Shown: one piece after another, positions 7,891 to 17,745 of the stretch
How the letters are laid out: each line of letters opens with the position of its first letter
How positions within the stretch are numbered: position 1 is the stretch's first letter
Source: Luteimonas deserti
Lineage (GTDB): Bacteria > Pseudomonadota > Gammaproteobacteria > Xanthomonadales > Xanthomonadaceae
Length of the DNA stretch: 64,000 bases
Reading direction: 5' to 3'
NCBI RefSeq assembly: GCF_013425765.1
Contig: NZ_JACCJZ010000013.1
Coordinates: forward strand, 372,001 to 436,000
Position numbers and translations under genes: made by a program
Notes under the pieces: model-generated
The model's input: the letters and a program-made list of their open reading frames with translations, nothing else
Database searches by the model: none
Told to the model about the DNA's origin: nothing

Positions 7891-9867
7891 TCAGCGGGCG
7901 TACTGGCCGCCGCAGTCGCTGTCCTCGCCGCCGCCGAGTTCGAGCGTGGCGAGCAGGGCCGCCGGCGGGGCGATCGAGCCCAGCGCGATGGCGATCGCAC
8001 CGCGCAGGCCGAGCCGGGCCATGTCGGGCCTGAAGCTCGGCGCCGCGAACGTGCCGCCGATGGTCAGCGGCGTGCGCAGCGCGAGGATGCTGCGATCCTT
8101 CGGCCGGGGCCTGAGTTCGATATCGAGCGACTCGTCGCCGAGATCGATCGTGCCCTTGCCGATGATGATCGTGTCGGTGGTGTCGATGGCCATGGCGGTC
8201 GACGTCATTCGCCCGCGCTCGACATCGAATTCGGCGAAGGCGCAGCGGATCGGGATCTGCTTGTCCTTGCCGATGAGGTATTTCAGGGTCTCGTAGATGT
8301 CGATGCCGGCCAGTTCCACGAGCAGATTGCTCACGCGACCGGCGCCCATGCCGATCGCCACGTCGCCGTCGGCGCTGCCGAGCATCGCCGCGACGGAGTT
8401 GCCGGTGCCGGCCAGGTCGAACTCGCCCCCGATCCTGCCGACCGCCTGGCTCGCGAGCGTGGAATCGGGGAACAGCCCGCCGAGGTCGACGCGGCGCACG
8501 CTCGCCTGCAGATGGCTGCGGATGGTGTCTTCGCGCGCGTCCATGCGAACCGTCGAACGGACCGCGCCACCGGCGATGCCGAAGTTCAACGGATCGAGGC
8601 GCACCAGTCCGGCGTCGAGCTTCAGATGCGCGTCCATGTCGTCGATCGGCAGCCCGGGTGCGTTGATGCGGCGCGCGCGCAGGCGCACGTCCGCATCCAT
8701 CGAGCGCAGCTTGCCGAGCTCGTAGGGCGTGTCCGGGATCACCCGTCCCTTGGCGGCCAGCGCACGCTCGCGCGCCACCAGCTCGGGATCCAGCGCATCC
8801 CCTTCGGCATCCGGCGTACCGCCGATGAAGCCGGCCAGATCGTCGAAGTCGAGCCGTTGCGACTCGAGGTCGGCCTCGAAGCGCGGCCGCACGCCGCCGA
8901 CCGTGACCGCGGCCGTCCCCGAAAGATCCGATTGGCCGACCTTGCCGGTGAACTTCTGGTAGTGCCAGGTATCGCCCTCGCGTCTCAGACGACCATCGAG
9001 GGCGTAGGGCGGGGTGTCCGGCATGGCCACGCCCACCAGCGGATAGAGATGCTCCAGATTCCGCCCGGACAGCGCGAACTGGAGGTCCATGCCACGCAGT
9101 TCGAACGGCGCGGTGAGCGCGCCGCGGGCATGGGCGCGCGTGGCGCCGGCCTGTGCACGCAGGTCGATCCGGTAGGGTGCATCGGCATCCTGGAGCTCGA
9201 GTGGTGATTCCGCCGTCCCCTGGAGACTAAAGGCATTGCCGCTCCAACGGCCACCACCCTCGAGGGCGATCGGCGGCGCGGCGTCCGCGTCGCGTGCCTG
9301 GAGGCTGCGGACCTGCAGTTCGATGAACGTGTCGCCCGGCCCATCCACGAAGCGCAGGCCGCCGTTGTCGACCCACAACCGGCGGATACGCACCGGCTCG
9401 CCCCCACCATCGTCCGTTCCGAAGTCCCAGTTGCCCGGTGCACCGTCGGGGCCGGTCTCGAGCACAAGCACGGGACGACTCAACCGGATCTCGGGAAGCC
9501 GGACCTGGCGACGGAACAGCAGCGGCAGCACCTCGACCTGAAACTCGAGCCGGTCCGCTGCCGCCATGACGGGCTCGTCCGACCAGGCGGCGTTGCCCAG
9601 CCGCAGGACGTCGGCGCGCACGGTCGTGACCCGACCCAGATCCACGTCGAGCTCGCCACCGATCACGAAGCTGCGCCCGGTCCGCGCTTCCACGAGTCGC
9701 TCGACGGGCCGCTTGAACCAGTTCCAGTCCCACAACAGCATCAGCACGACGAGCGCCAGCAGCAGTCCGGCAACAACGGTCCACGCCCGATGGGCGGCCA
9801 TGCCTGCCCGCGCACGCTGCAGCGGCGTCCGGGCGGTGGGAGGCGGTGGAGGCGGAGTGGAGGGCAT
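7891..9867 (-). CDS. AsmA-family envelope protein
   Basis: A 658-residue AsmA-family protein with a single N-terminal membrane anchor (about residues 30-48, VVAGLLLALVVLMLLWDW), preceded by a proline-rich cytosolic start. The following periplasmic beta-rich region has the family opening RSFVIGGELDVDLG...V.LGNA.WSD, and the C-terminal AsmA repeat with the SAMAIDTTDTIIIGKGTIDL-type segment (variant at about 555-575). AsmA relatives are implicated in phospholipid transport and outer-membrane homeostasis. It converges with the glycosyltransferase, 9 bases apart. The exact subfamily cannot be settled by eye. Confidence 0.85.
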   Translation of the reverse strand: MPSTPPPPPPTARTPLQRARAGMAAHRAWTVVAGLLLALVVLMLLWDWNWFKRPVERLVEARTGRSFVIGGELDVDLGRVTTVRADVLRLGNAAWSDEPVMAAADRLEFQVEVLPLLFRRQVRLPEIRLSRPVLVLETGPDGAPGNWDFGTDDGGGEPVRIRRLWVDNGGLRFVDGPGDTFIELQVRSLQARDADAAPPIALEGGGRWSGNAFSLQGTAESPLELQDADAPYRIDLRAQAGATRAHARGALTAPFELRGMDLQFALSGRNLEHLYPLVGVAMPDTPPYALDGRLRREGDTWHYQKFTGKVGQSDLSGTAAVTVGGVRPRFEADLESQRLDFDDLAGFIGGTPDAEGDALDPELVARERALAAKGRVIPDTPYELGKLRSMDADVRLRARRINAPGLPIDDMDAHLKLDAGLVRLDPLNFGIAGGAVRSTVRMDAREDTIRSHLQASVRRVDLGGLFPDSTLASQAVGRIGGEFDLAGTGNSVAAMLGSADGDVAIGMGAGRVSNLLVELAGIDIYETLKYLIGKDKQIPIRCAFAEFDVERGRMTSTAMAIDTTDTIIIGKGTIDLGDESLDIELRPRPKDRSILALRTPLTIGGTFAAPSFRPDMARLGLRGAIAIALGSIAPPAALLATLELGGGEDSDCGGQYAR

Positions 9868-9932
9868 CGGTCACCTGATCGACCGCCACCATCGACGCCT
9901 GGGGATCAAGCAGGGGTGAATGCACCGAGCAT

Positions 9933-10316
9933 TCAGCCCTCCCGGGTGGCGCCGGCAAGCTCCTTGCAGGCGATCGTCCGGCCCGATGCATGCGTGAGTT
10001 CGACGAAGTCGCCGTCGACCGTGAAGCCCAGGCCCACCTCGGACCAGATTGGCGGTCGGCTTCCCTGGATCGCGCCCAGATGGACAGTGCGTCCATCGAT
10101 CATGCGCACCCGCGCTAAGCGCGCCTCGCGCACGATATCGATCTCGCCCACACCCGGGCAGTCGTAGCGGGCACTCACCGTTTCGGGGTCGGGGTCGGGC
10201 GGCGATGCCGGAACCGCGGGTCCGCGTGGGGCGGGTTCGGGCGGCGGCGCGGGCTCGGCGCACGCCGTGAGCCAGAACGCTGCGATGGCCATAGCGAGGA
10301 TGATCGTGGAGCGCAT
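9933..10316 (-). CDS. MliC-like lipoprotein (putative C-type lysozyme inhibitor)
   Basis: A 127-residue predicted outer-membrane lipoprotein. The N-terminus MRSTIILAMAIAAFWLTAC carries a lipobox (LTAC, Cys19), followed by a proline-rich linker. From about residue 50 a compact beta domain runs YDCPGVGEIDIV...DGRTVHLG...GLGFTVDGDFVELTHASGRTIACKE. Two cysteines bracket the domain, as in MliC/PliC inhibitors of C-type lysozyme. The match is by pattern, not alignment, so the inhibitor role is provisional. An AGGTGTCC sequence precedes ATG 10316. Confidence 0.7.
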   Translation of the reverse strand: MRSTIILAMAIAAFWLTACAEPAPPPEPAPRGPAVPASPPDPDPETVSARYDCPGVGEIDIVREARLARVRMIDGRTVHLGAIQGSRPPIWSEVGLGFTVDGDFVELTHASGRTIACKELAGATREG

Positions 10317-10370
10317 GGGACACCTCCCATCAGGACGCCACAGATGATAGTCGCGATGCGGATGGTGCCG

Positions 10371-11024
10371 TCAGCGGGCGGGAACCACCTGGGCCAGCAC
10401 CGCGACGTAATGGCTGACGCTGCCGGCGATACAGAACAGATGCCAGATCGCGTGGGCGTAGGGAATCGAATCGCGCAGGTAGAAGAAGGTGCCCAGCGTA
10501 TAGAACACGCCGCCCGCGATGATCCAGCCGAGCGTCCAGCCGTCGAGCGCGGCCATCACCGGGCCGATCGCGAGCACCACCAGCCAGCCCATCGCGATGT
10601 AGATCGCGGTCGACAGGCCACGGAAGCGGCCGGTGTAGAACAGCTTGAACACGACGCCGGCGAGGGCCAGGGTCCAGATCGCACCGAACAGCCACCAGCC
10701 CAGGGTTCCGCGCAGCCCGATCAGGGTGAACGGCGTGTAGGTGCCGGCGATCAGCAGATAGATCGCGCAATGGTCGAACACCTTCAGCCGGCCCTTGGCC
10801 ACCGGGTGGCTGACGGCGTGATACAGCGTCGATGCGACATAGAGCATCAGCAGGGTCACGCCGAAGACGATCGACGCCACCAGTTGCCAGCCGTTGCCGA
10901 ACAGCGCGGCGAGCGTGATCAGGACGGCGCCACCGGCAAGCGCGGCAGTGGCGCCGAGGCCGTGTGTGAGTGCGCTCGCGAGTTCCTCGCGTTGCTGGCG
11001 CAATGACGTGCTGGAATGGCTCAT
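10371..11024 (-). CDS. trhA: TrhA / hemolysin III family membrane protein
   Basis: A 217-residue integral membrane protein with about seven helices. Family marks are the early ELASALTHGLGA histidine segment, YVASTLYHAVSHP, LKVFDHCAIYLLIAGTYTPF and the late PYAHAIWHLFCIAGSVSHY histidines, which are metal-site residues in the PAQR-like superfamily. Bacterial TrhA modulates membrane fluidity and energetics; haemolytic activity is a historical label. It has no clear operon partner, lying between the MliC-like gene and prfC on the same strand. Confidence 0.92.
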   Translation of the reverse strand: MSHSSTSLRQQREELASALTHGLGATAALAGGAVLITLAALFGNGWQLVASIVFGVTLLMLYVASTLYHAVSHPVAKGRLKVFDHCAIYLLIAGTYTPFTLIGLRGTLGWWLFGAIWTLALAGVVFKLFYTGRFRGLSTAIYIAMGWLVVLAIGPVMAALDGWTLGWIIAGGVFYTLGTFFYLRDSIPYAHAIWHLFCIAGSVSHYVAVLAQVVPAR

Positions 11025-11090
11025 CGTCGGAACGGCATGCGGGGGAAACCGATTACACCATATGCGGCGTGCCGGCCCGCTGACGCTGCG

Positions 11091-12695
<1,605 letters not shown>

Positions 12696-12741
12696 GCGGG
12701 CGGCGCACGCGCGGCGTGCGTCCTGGAATCGGGGAGGCGCG

Positions 12742-12747
12742 ATTATA
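12742..12747 (-). promoter_or_regulatory. TATAAT -10 box of prfC
   Basis: A consensus TATAAT on the minus strand, in the context GTATAATCGC, 46 bases upstream of the prfC start. No good -35 is visible at 16-18 bases. The same extended hexamer precedes tdh and the SPOR gene. Confidence 0.55.
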
Positions 12748-12765
12748 CGCGGCGTGACCGGGTAC

Positions 12766-13650
12766 TCAGGGCGTCGGCGCGTTCTCCGGGATCGCGAACC
12801 GCAGGATGCCGTGGGGGCCGAACATGCGGAACGGCACCGAATGCAGCGCCATGCCGCGATTCGCGTGGACCGCGAAATGCAGATGGGGGCCGCTGCTGGC
12901 GCCGGTATTGCCCGAGAAAGCGATGATCTGGCCGCGTCGCACGTGCCGGCCGGGCGTCACGACGACGCCACCGCGCTGCAGGTGCGCGTAGAGCGCCATC
13001 GTGCCGTCGTAGTGCAGGACCCGGACGAAATTCGTCGGCACCCCGGGTGCGTGCGGTTCCGGTTGATTGGCCGAAACGGTGCTCTCGAACTGCATCACGA
13101 TGCCGTCGCGTGCGGCGACGACCGGCGTGCCTTCATCGGCAGCGAAATCGACCGCGTACCGGTTCTCGGCGTCCGAATGGCTGGCGCGCCCGGCGAATCC
13201 CTGGCTAATGCGCAGCGGGGCGTCGCGCAACGGATAGAGATACTCGACGTCCTGGTGACGCGCCCCGGGTATGCCGGGCACCACCTCGAGGCGTGCGTGC
13301 ACCGGGTGGCCGGTAACCGGATCCGCGATCTCCAGCAATGTCCGGCGCGCACCGGCCGCGAGCACCGCGCGCGCCGTCAACGGCGAGGCGGAGCCCGGGG
13401 CCCGGCCTTCGGCATGCAGCCGGACTTCGACGGGGCCGGACAGCCCGTTGTGCGCGACGAACGCGAGCCCGTCTGTCGTGGGCCTGCGCTCGAGGTCCAC
13501 CCGGGGCGGCGGCACCGTCACCCGTTCCACCGCCGACGCCGGGCGCGCATTCCACCAGCCGTTCCAGGGCGTGTGCGGAACGGCCGCGGTCAGCAGCCCT
13601 GCCGCGACCAGCACGGTCGCAGCCTGGGCCAGACGACATGCGCGGCTCAC
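12766..13650 (-). CDS. M23 family metallopeptidase, exported
   Basis: A 294-residue secreted or periplasmic zinc endopeptidase of the LytM/lysostaphin type, expected to cut peptide cross-links in cell walls. A hydrophobic N-terminus ([20 protein letters not shown]) serves as signal or anchor, then a beta domain of about 110 residues. The peptidase domain has [13 protein letters not shown] (His and Asp ligands), [17 protein letters not shown] and [11 protein letters not shown] (catalytic and ligand histidines). The start is uncertain: GTG 13650 places the hydrophobic segment at the N-terminus, while upstream in-frame sequence is long, proline-rich and antisense to the met leader. Confidence 0.82.
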   Translation of the reverse strand: MSRACRLAQAATVLVAAGLLTAAVPHTPWNGWWNARPASAVERVTVPPPRVDLERRPTTDGLAFVAHNGLSGPVEVRLHAEGRAPGSASPLTARAVLAAGARRTLLEIADPVTGHPVHARLEVVPGIPGARHQDVEYLYPLRDAPLRISQGFAGRASHSDAENRYAVDFAADEGTPVVAARDGIVMQFESTVSANQPEPHAPGVPTNFVRVLHYDGTMALYAHLQRGGVVVTPGRHVRRGQIIAFSGNTGASSGPHLHFAVHANRGMALHSVPFRMFGPHGILRFAIPENAPTP

Positions 13651-14026
13651 GGCCTGCGCATTCCGGCACGCCGATGCCGCGCGGACGTGGACGCGCGCCG
13701 GTGATGCGCCCGAGGGACGAGGCTCCGCGTAACCCCCGTGCCCATGGAATCGGGGTGGGCGTGACGGACGACAGGTGCGACCGCCAGTCCGGTTCGCCTC
13801 GCCGGAGACCGCATCGAGCAGGCGCCGCGGCCTTTTGCACGGGCTGAGCGTGAACAACGGCCATGGCCGGTCGGCGGGCAGCCGCCCCGGTGGCACGGCG
13901 GAAACCGCAGGTTCGAAGGGCGACGGATCGGCACCGGCAGAGTATGGCGCCGGAGCCGGCGACGATGATCCATCGCTTGATCCGCATGAAGCGATTGACA
14001 CGGACCGCGGGGGCTGGCAACCTCGC
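13651..14026. other. Divergent intergenic region upstream of the met riboswitch
   Basis: Together with the riboswitch this forms a 606-base gap between the M23 gene and metX. Open frames here are antisense to the riboswitch or arginine/proline-rich and lack homology cues. Apart from a TTGACA near the right end I see nothing that identifies a gene or structured RNA. Confidence 0.5.
13995..14023 (+). promoter_or_regulatory. Candidate promoter of the metX-metB-hom operon
   Basis: A perfect TTGACA (13995-14000) is followed 17 bases later by CAACCT (14018-14023), a weak -10 keeping only the key A2 and T6. A start about 7 bases on would coincide with the 5' edge of the SAM riboswitch P1 stem (14027), which makes the placement plausible. 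Confidence 0.4.
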
Positions 14027-14161
14027 CGCATCCATCGAGACCGGCGGAGGGGCAGGCCCTTTGATGCCGGGGCAACCTGATGGGATCCGCGCTGCGCGCG
14101 GGGTCCATCGCGGTGCCAAGTCCTGCGGGGACCTGTGTGTCCACCGGAAGATGGTGATGCG
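14027..14161 (+). ncRNA. SAM-I (S-box) riboswitch
   Basis: The region carries the conserved SAM-I core in order: CGAGA, GGCGGAGGG, GGCCC, TTTGATGCC, GGGGCAACC, then GGTGCCAAGTCCTGC and GGAAGATGG. The P1 stem pairs CGCATCCATC (14027-14036) with GATGG-TG-ATGCG (14150-14161). The P3 arm uses GGGATCC and GGGTCC around 14091-14105. SAM-I riboswitches shut off methionine biosynthesis when S-adenosylmethionine is abundant, matching the downstream metX-metB-hom operon. Downstream sequence (14203-14247) provides a ribosome-site switch, described as a separate feature. Confidence 0.93.
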
Positions 14162-14202
14162 GTGCCGGCTTCGCGCCGACGTTGCGTTCCGCCGACAGGC
14201 GA

Positions 14203-14249
14203 CTTCCGGTGATTCCCGTGCGACGCGATGGGCCAGCCCATCCGGAATC
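14203..14249 (+). promoter_or_regulatory. metX: Expression platform: anti-Shine-Dalgarno switch of metX
   Basis: CTTCCGGT (14203-14210) is exactly complementary to ACCGGAAG inside the riboswitch (14143-14150). Its core TTCCGG is also complementary to CCGGAA (14242-14247), which holds the metX ribosome site GGAA 9 bases before ATG. GATTCC (14211-14216) can pair GGAATC as well. The two pairings are mutually exclusive, implying translational control: without SAM the site is free, with SAM it is masked. A further inverted repeat GATGGG/CCCATC lies at 14227-14242. Confidence 0.65.
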
Positions 14250-14256
14250 CCGCGCC

Positions 14257-15312
14257 ATGAGTCTCGTCGACGCTACCGCCCACCGCCCCGATCCCGGCAC
14301 AGACACGCCCGGGCCGTCCGTCCAGTTCGAATGCGCTTCTGAGTGGCCGGTGACCGGGTGCGGCAGTGTCGACGTCGTCCTGGAGACCCGTCATGCAGGC
14401 AGGCGTGCAGTGACGCTCCGCTACGAGGTGCGCGGGCCGGTCACCGCGCCGGTGGTGTTCGTCGCCGGCGGCATCTCGGCGCACCGCCATCTCGCCGCGC
14501 ACGACGCGGATGCCACGCCGGGCTGGCTCGACGGCCTCGTCGCGCCCGGCCGCTCGCTGGACCCGACCCGGTTTCGCCTGCTGGCGTTCGATTTCGTGGG
14601 TGCCGACGGCACGCTCGATGCGCCGATCGACACCACCGATCAGGCCGATGCGATCGCGGCGCTGCTGGACGTGCTGGGCATCGCGCGTCTGCACACCTTC
14701 GTCGGCTATTCCTACGGTGCCCTGGTCGGGCTGCAGTTCGCGGCGCGACACGCAGCGCGCCTGCAGCGACTGGTCGCCGTGAGCGGCGCGCATCGCGCGC
14801 ATCCCTATGCGGCCGCCTGGCGGGCCTTGCAGCGGCAGGCCGTCGCGCTGGGCCAGCTGCAATGCGCCGAGCATCAGGGCCTGTCGCTGGCCCGCCAGTT
14901 CGCGATGTTGAGCTATCGCACGCCCGAGGAGTTCGCCGAGCGATTCGACGCCGCCCCCGAGGTCGTCAACGGCCGGGTACGGGTCGCGGCCGAGGACTAT
15001 CTGGACGCCGCCGGCGCCCGCTACGTGTCGCGCACGCCGTTGACCGCGTGGCTGCGCCTGTCCGAGTCGATCGACCTGCATCGCGTCGAGCCGCGCGATA
15101 TCCGCGTGCCGACGACGGTCGTCGCGGTCGAGGGCGACCGCCTCGTGCCGCTGGCCGATGCGGTGACGCTGCTCGAAGGCCTCGGGCCCTTCGGCCGGCT
15201 GCGCGTGCTGCGTTCGCCCTATGGCCACGACGCCTTTCTGAAGGAAACCGACCGTATCGATGCAGTGCTCGCGAGCGCGCTGCATGCCCCCATCTCCGGA
15301 GACCCCGCATGA
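14257..15312 (+). CDS. metX: Homoserine O-acyltransferase, MetX type (probably O-succinyltransferase)
   Basis: A 351-residue alpha/beta hydrolase-fold acyltransferase that activates the homoserine hydroxyl, the first committed step of methionine synthesis. Visible elements are the VFVAGGISAHRH oxyanion region, the nucleophile elbow GYSYGALVGLQFAARHAARLQ, the acid in VEGDRLVPLAD and the late SPYGHDAFLKE histidine. GYSYG replaces the more usual GGSMGG of acetyl-specific MetX. In xanthomonads MetX proteins of this sort use succinyl-CoA, which fits the cystathionine gamma-synthase next door, but the acyl specificity is inferred. ATG 14257 is set by the GGAA site and riboswitch; metB starts within its stop codon (ATGA). 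Confidence 0.88.
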   Translation: MSLVDATAHRPDPGTDTPGPSVQFECASEWPVTGCGSVDVVLETRHAGRRAVTLRYEVRGPVTAPVVFVAGGISAHRHLAAHDADATPGWLDGLVAPGRSLDPTRFRLLAFDFVGADGTLDAPIDTTDQADAIAALLDVLGIARLHTFVGYSYGALVGLQFAARHAARLQRLVAVSGAHRAHPYAAAWRALQRQAVALGQLQCAEHQGLSLARQFAMLSYRTPEEFAERFDAAPEVVNGRVRVAAEDYLDAAGARYVSRTPLTAWLRLSESIDLHRVEPRDIRVPTTVVAVEGDRLVPLADAVTLLEGLGPFGRLRVLRSPYGHDAFLKETDRIDAVLASALHAPISGDPA

Positions 15313-16550
15313 GCTTCCACGCTTCGATCGACGTGCCCCGTCAGCCTGCGACCCGCGCCGTGCGCGCGGGTATCGATCGTGATCCGGCATACGGTGCGGT
15401 GACGCCGCCGGTCGTGCTGTCGAGCAATTTCAGTTTCGCCGGCTTCGGCGAGAAACGACAGTACGACTACACCCGCAGCGGCAACCCCACACGCGATCTG
15501 CTGGGCGACGCGCTGGCCGATCTGGAAGGCGGGGCGGGCGGTGTCGTCACGTCCACCGGCATGGCCGCGATCACCCTGGTGCTCACTGCGCTGCTCGAGC
15601 CCGGCGATCGCCTGGTCGTGCCGCACGACGCCTACGGCGGCAGCTGGCGCCTGTTCGACGCCCTGGCACGCAAGGGCCATTTCGAGCTCGTCACCGCGGA
15701 CCTCACCGATCCGCGTGCCCTGGCTGCCGCACTGGCCGCGCAGCCGAAGCTGGTGCTGATCGAGACGCCGTCCAACCCGCTGCTGCGCGTCACCGACCTG
15801 CGCTTCGTGATCGACGCGGCGCACCGCGCCGGCGCGCTGGCGGTGGTCGACAACACCTTCCTGTCACCGGCATTACAGCGTCCGATCGGGTTCGGAGCGG
15901 ATGTCGTCCTGCATTCCACGACCAAGTACATCAACGGCCACAGCGACGTCGTCGGCGGCGCGGTGATCGCGCGCCACGCCGAGCTGCACGCGCAACTGGC
16001 GTGGTGGGCGAATGCGCTGGGCATCACCGGCGCGCCGTTCGACAGTTTCCTCACCTTGCGCGGCCTGCGTACGCTCGACGCGCGTCTGCGCGTGCACCAG
16101 GAGAACACCACGGGCGTGGTCGCATTGCTCGATGCGCATCCGGCGGTCGCCCGTGTCCACTATCCCGGACTCGTCGATCATCCCGGCCACGCGATCGCGT
16201 CGCGCCAGCAGTCCGGCTTCGGGGCGATGCTGTCCTTCGAACTCGCGGGAACGCCCGGCGTGGCCCAGGCGGATGTGGTGCGCGCCTTCGTCGACGGCCT
16301 GCGCCATTTCACGCTTGCGGAATCCCTGGGCGGCGTGGAGAGCCTGATCGCGCATCCGGCGACGATGACGCACGCGGCGATGACCGCTGAAGCCCGGGCG
16401 GCGGCCGGCATCTCCGACGGCCTCCTGCGGCTGTCGGTGGGCATCGAGGCACTGGAGGATCTGCACGCGGATCTGGTGGCGGCACTCGACCGCGCCTCGG
16501 TGCAGCTCGAGCCGACAGCCGGGCGGGCGCGAAGCGGAGCGGACGCATGA
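15309..16550 (+). CDS. metB: Cystathionine gamma-synthase / O-succinylhomoserine lyase family PLP enzyme
   Basis: A 413-residue Cys/Met-metabolism PLP enzyme that replaces the O-acyl group of homoserine with cysteine (or sulphide). The PLP lysine lies in LHSTTKYINGHSDVVGG at Lys206. Other family marks are YDYTRSGNPTRD, STGMAAI, IETPSNPLLRVTDL, VVDNTFLSPALQRP and LAESLGGVESLIAHPATMTHA. Position between metX and homoserine dehydrogenase, with 4-base ATGA overlaps on both sides, supports a transsulfuration role under SAM riboswitch control. Cystathionine synthase and direct sulfhydrylase activities cannot be separated by sequence here. Confidence 0.92.
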   Translation: MSFHASIDVPRQPATRAVRAGIDRDPAYGAVTPPVVLSSNFSFAGFGEKRQYDYTRSGNPTRDLLGDALADLEGGAGGVVTSTGMAAITLVLTALLEPGDRLVVPHDAYGGSWRLFDALARKGHFELVTADLTDPRALAAALAAQPKLVLIETPSNPLLRVTDLRFVIDAAHRAGALAVVDNTFLSPALQRPIGFGADVVLHSTTKYINGHSDVVGGAVIARHAELHAQLAWWANALGITGAPFDSFLTLRGLRTLDARLRVHQENTTGVVALLDAHPAVARVHYPGLVDHPGHAIASRQQSGFGAMLSFELAGTPGVAQADVVRAFVDGLRHFTLAESLGGVESLIAHPATMTHAAMTAEARAAAGISDGLLRLSVGIEALEDLHADLVAALDRASVQLEPTAGRARSGADA

Positions 16551-17632
16551 GCGCCGTGGTGGCTCTGCGGCGCACGCGCCAGCCCGCGCCCCAGCCTGCG
16601 CGCCTGGCCCTGCTCGGCACGGGTGGGGTGGGCAGCGCGTTTGTCGCGCGCTACGCCCGATTGCGGGCCAATGGTACGGCCCTGCCGGAGGTCGCGTGGA
16701 TCTGCAATGCCCGGACCCAGGTGGCCGGCACCGATGACCTTTCCGCCGCGCTGACGCAGGCGCGCGCGGCGCCTCGGCGGCACGGAGGCTTTCCGCCCTG
16801 GGCCGAGGGCGAGAGCCCGCGTCCAGGCGACATCGTCGTCGACGCCACCGCCAGTGAGACCGTCGCCGACTGGCATCCCGAGTGGCTGGCGCGCGGCATC
16901 CACGTGGTCACCGCCAACAAGCTGGGCACCGGCGGCGATCTGGGCCGGGCGCAGGCCATCGCCGACGCGGCGCGCCAGGCCGGCAGCCGCTACGGCGACA
17001 GCGCGACGGTCGGTGCGGGGCTGCCGTTGCTGCGCAGCCTGCGCGCGCTGGGCGAGGGCGGTGACCGGATCCATTCGATCGAGGGCGTGCTTTCGGGATC
17101 CCTGGCATGGCTGTTCGGACAGTTCGACGGCAGCCGGCCGTTCTCGGCCCTGCTGCGCGAGGCGCAGGCTTCCGGCTACACCGAGCCCGATCCGCGCATC
17201 GATCTCTCCGGCGAGGACGTGCGTCGCAAACTGCTGATCCTCTCGCGTGCGGCGGGATTCGCGGTGTCGGGCCACGAGGTCGTCGTGGAATCGCTGATGC
17301 CGGCGGGACCCGCAGCGGCGGACGCGGCCGACGTCGACGTGGGCTGGGAGACGCTGGATGCCCTCCTCGCCGCGCGGCATGCGGCGGCGGTCGCGGCGGG
17401 CCGGCGCCTGTGCTTCGTCGGTCGCTTCGATGCGGACGCGGGTTCGCAGGTCGGATTGCGGGCGCTGCCTGCGGGGCACCCCCTGTGCGCGGGCCGCGGC
17501 ACGGACAACCGCGTCGTCATCCACAGCGATCGATACCGGGACCGGCCGCTGGTCATCCAGGGGCCGGGGGCCGGCACCGAGGTGACGGCAGCGGCGCTGC
17601 TGGACGACGTGTTGTCGATCGCGCACCGCTGA
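16547..17632 (+). CDS. hom: Homoserine dehydrogenase, monofunctional, methionine-linked
   Basis: A 361-residue homoserine dehydrogenase without an aspartokinase domain, reducing aspartate semialdehyde to homoserine. The N-terminal Rossmann motif is LLGTGGVGSAF (residues 22-32); later blocks are VDATASETV, HVVTANKLGTGG, YGDSATVGAGLPLLRSLRAL and SGSLAWLF. TEPDPRIDLSGEDVRRKLLILSR is the substrate and catalytic block. There is no C-terminal ACT domain, so allosteric threonine control is not expected. As third gene of a coupled, SAM-responsive operon it probably supplies homoserine specifically for methionine. Confidence 0.9.
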   Translation: MSAVVALRRTRQPAPQPARLALLGTGGVGSAFVARYARLRANGTALPEVAWICNARTQVAGTDDLSAALTQARAAPRRHGGFPPWAEGESPRPGDIVVDATASETVADWHPEWLARGIHVVTANKLGTGGDLGRAQAIADAARQAGSRYGDSATVGAGLPLLRSLRALGEGGDRIHSIEGVLSGSLAWLFGQFDGSRPFSALLREAQASGYTEPDPRIDLSGEDVRRKLLILSRAAGFAVSGHEVVVESLMPAGPAAADAADVDVGWETLDALLAARHAAAVAAGRRLCFVGRFDADAGSQVGLRALPAGHPLCAGRGTDNRVVIHSDRYRDRPLVIQGPGAGTEVTAAALLDDVLSIAHR

Positions 17633-17745
17633 GGCGCTCGTCGCGCTGCTGGGGCTCACCCTAGATCGGGTGCGCCCGGGTGGTGTCGCACCGAGGGGCT
17701 TGCTGGAATACGGGCATCGAGTCTCATCCAGTCCAGGGGCCCCCG

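Noticed and set aside
12766-13650. Possible loss of a zinc ligand in the M23 peptidase, because NRYAVDF lacks the usual HxxxD
   Set aside because: Peptidases of this subgroup use an earlier His in [13 protein letters not shown]; the His, Asp and HLH motifs are all present.
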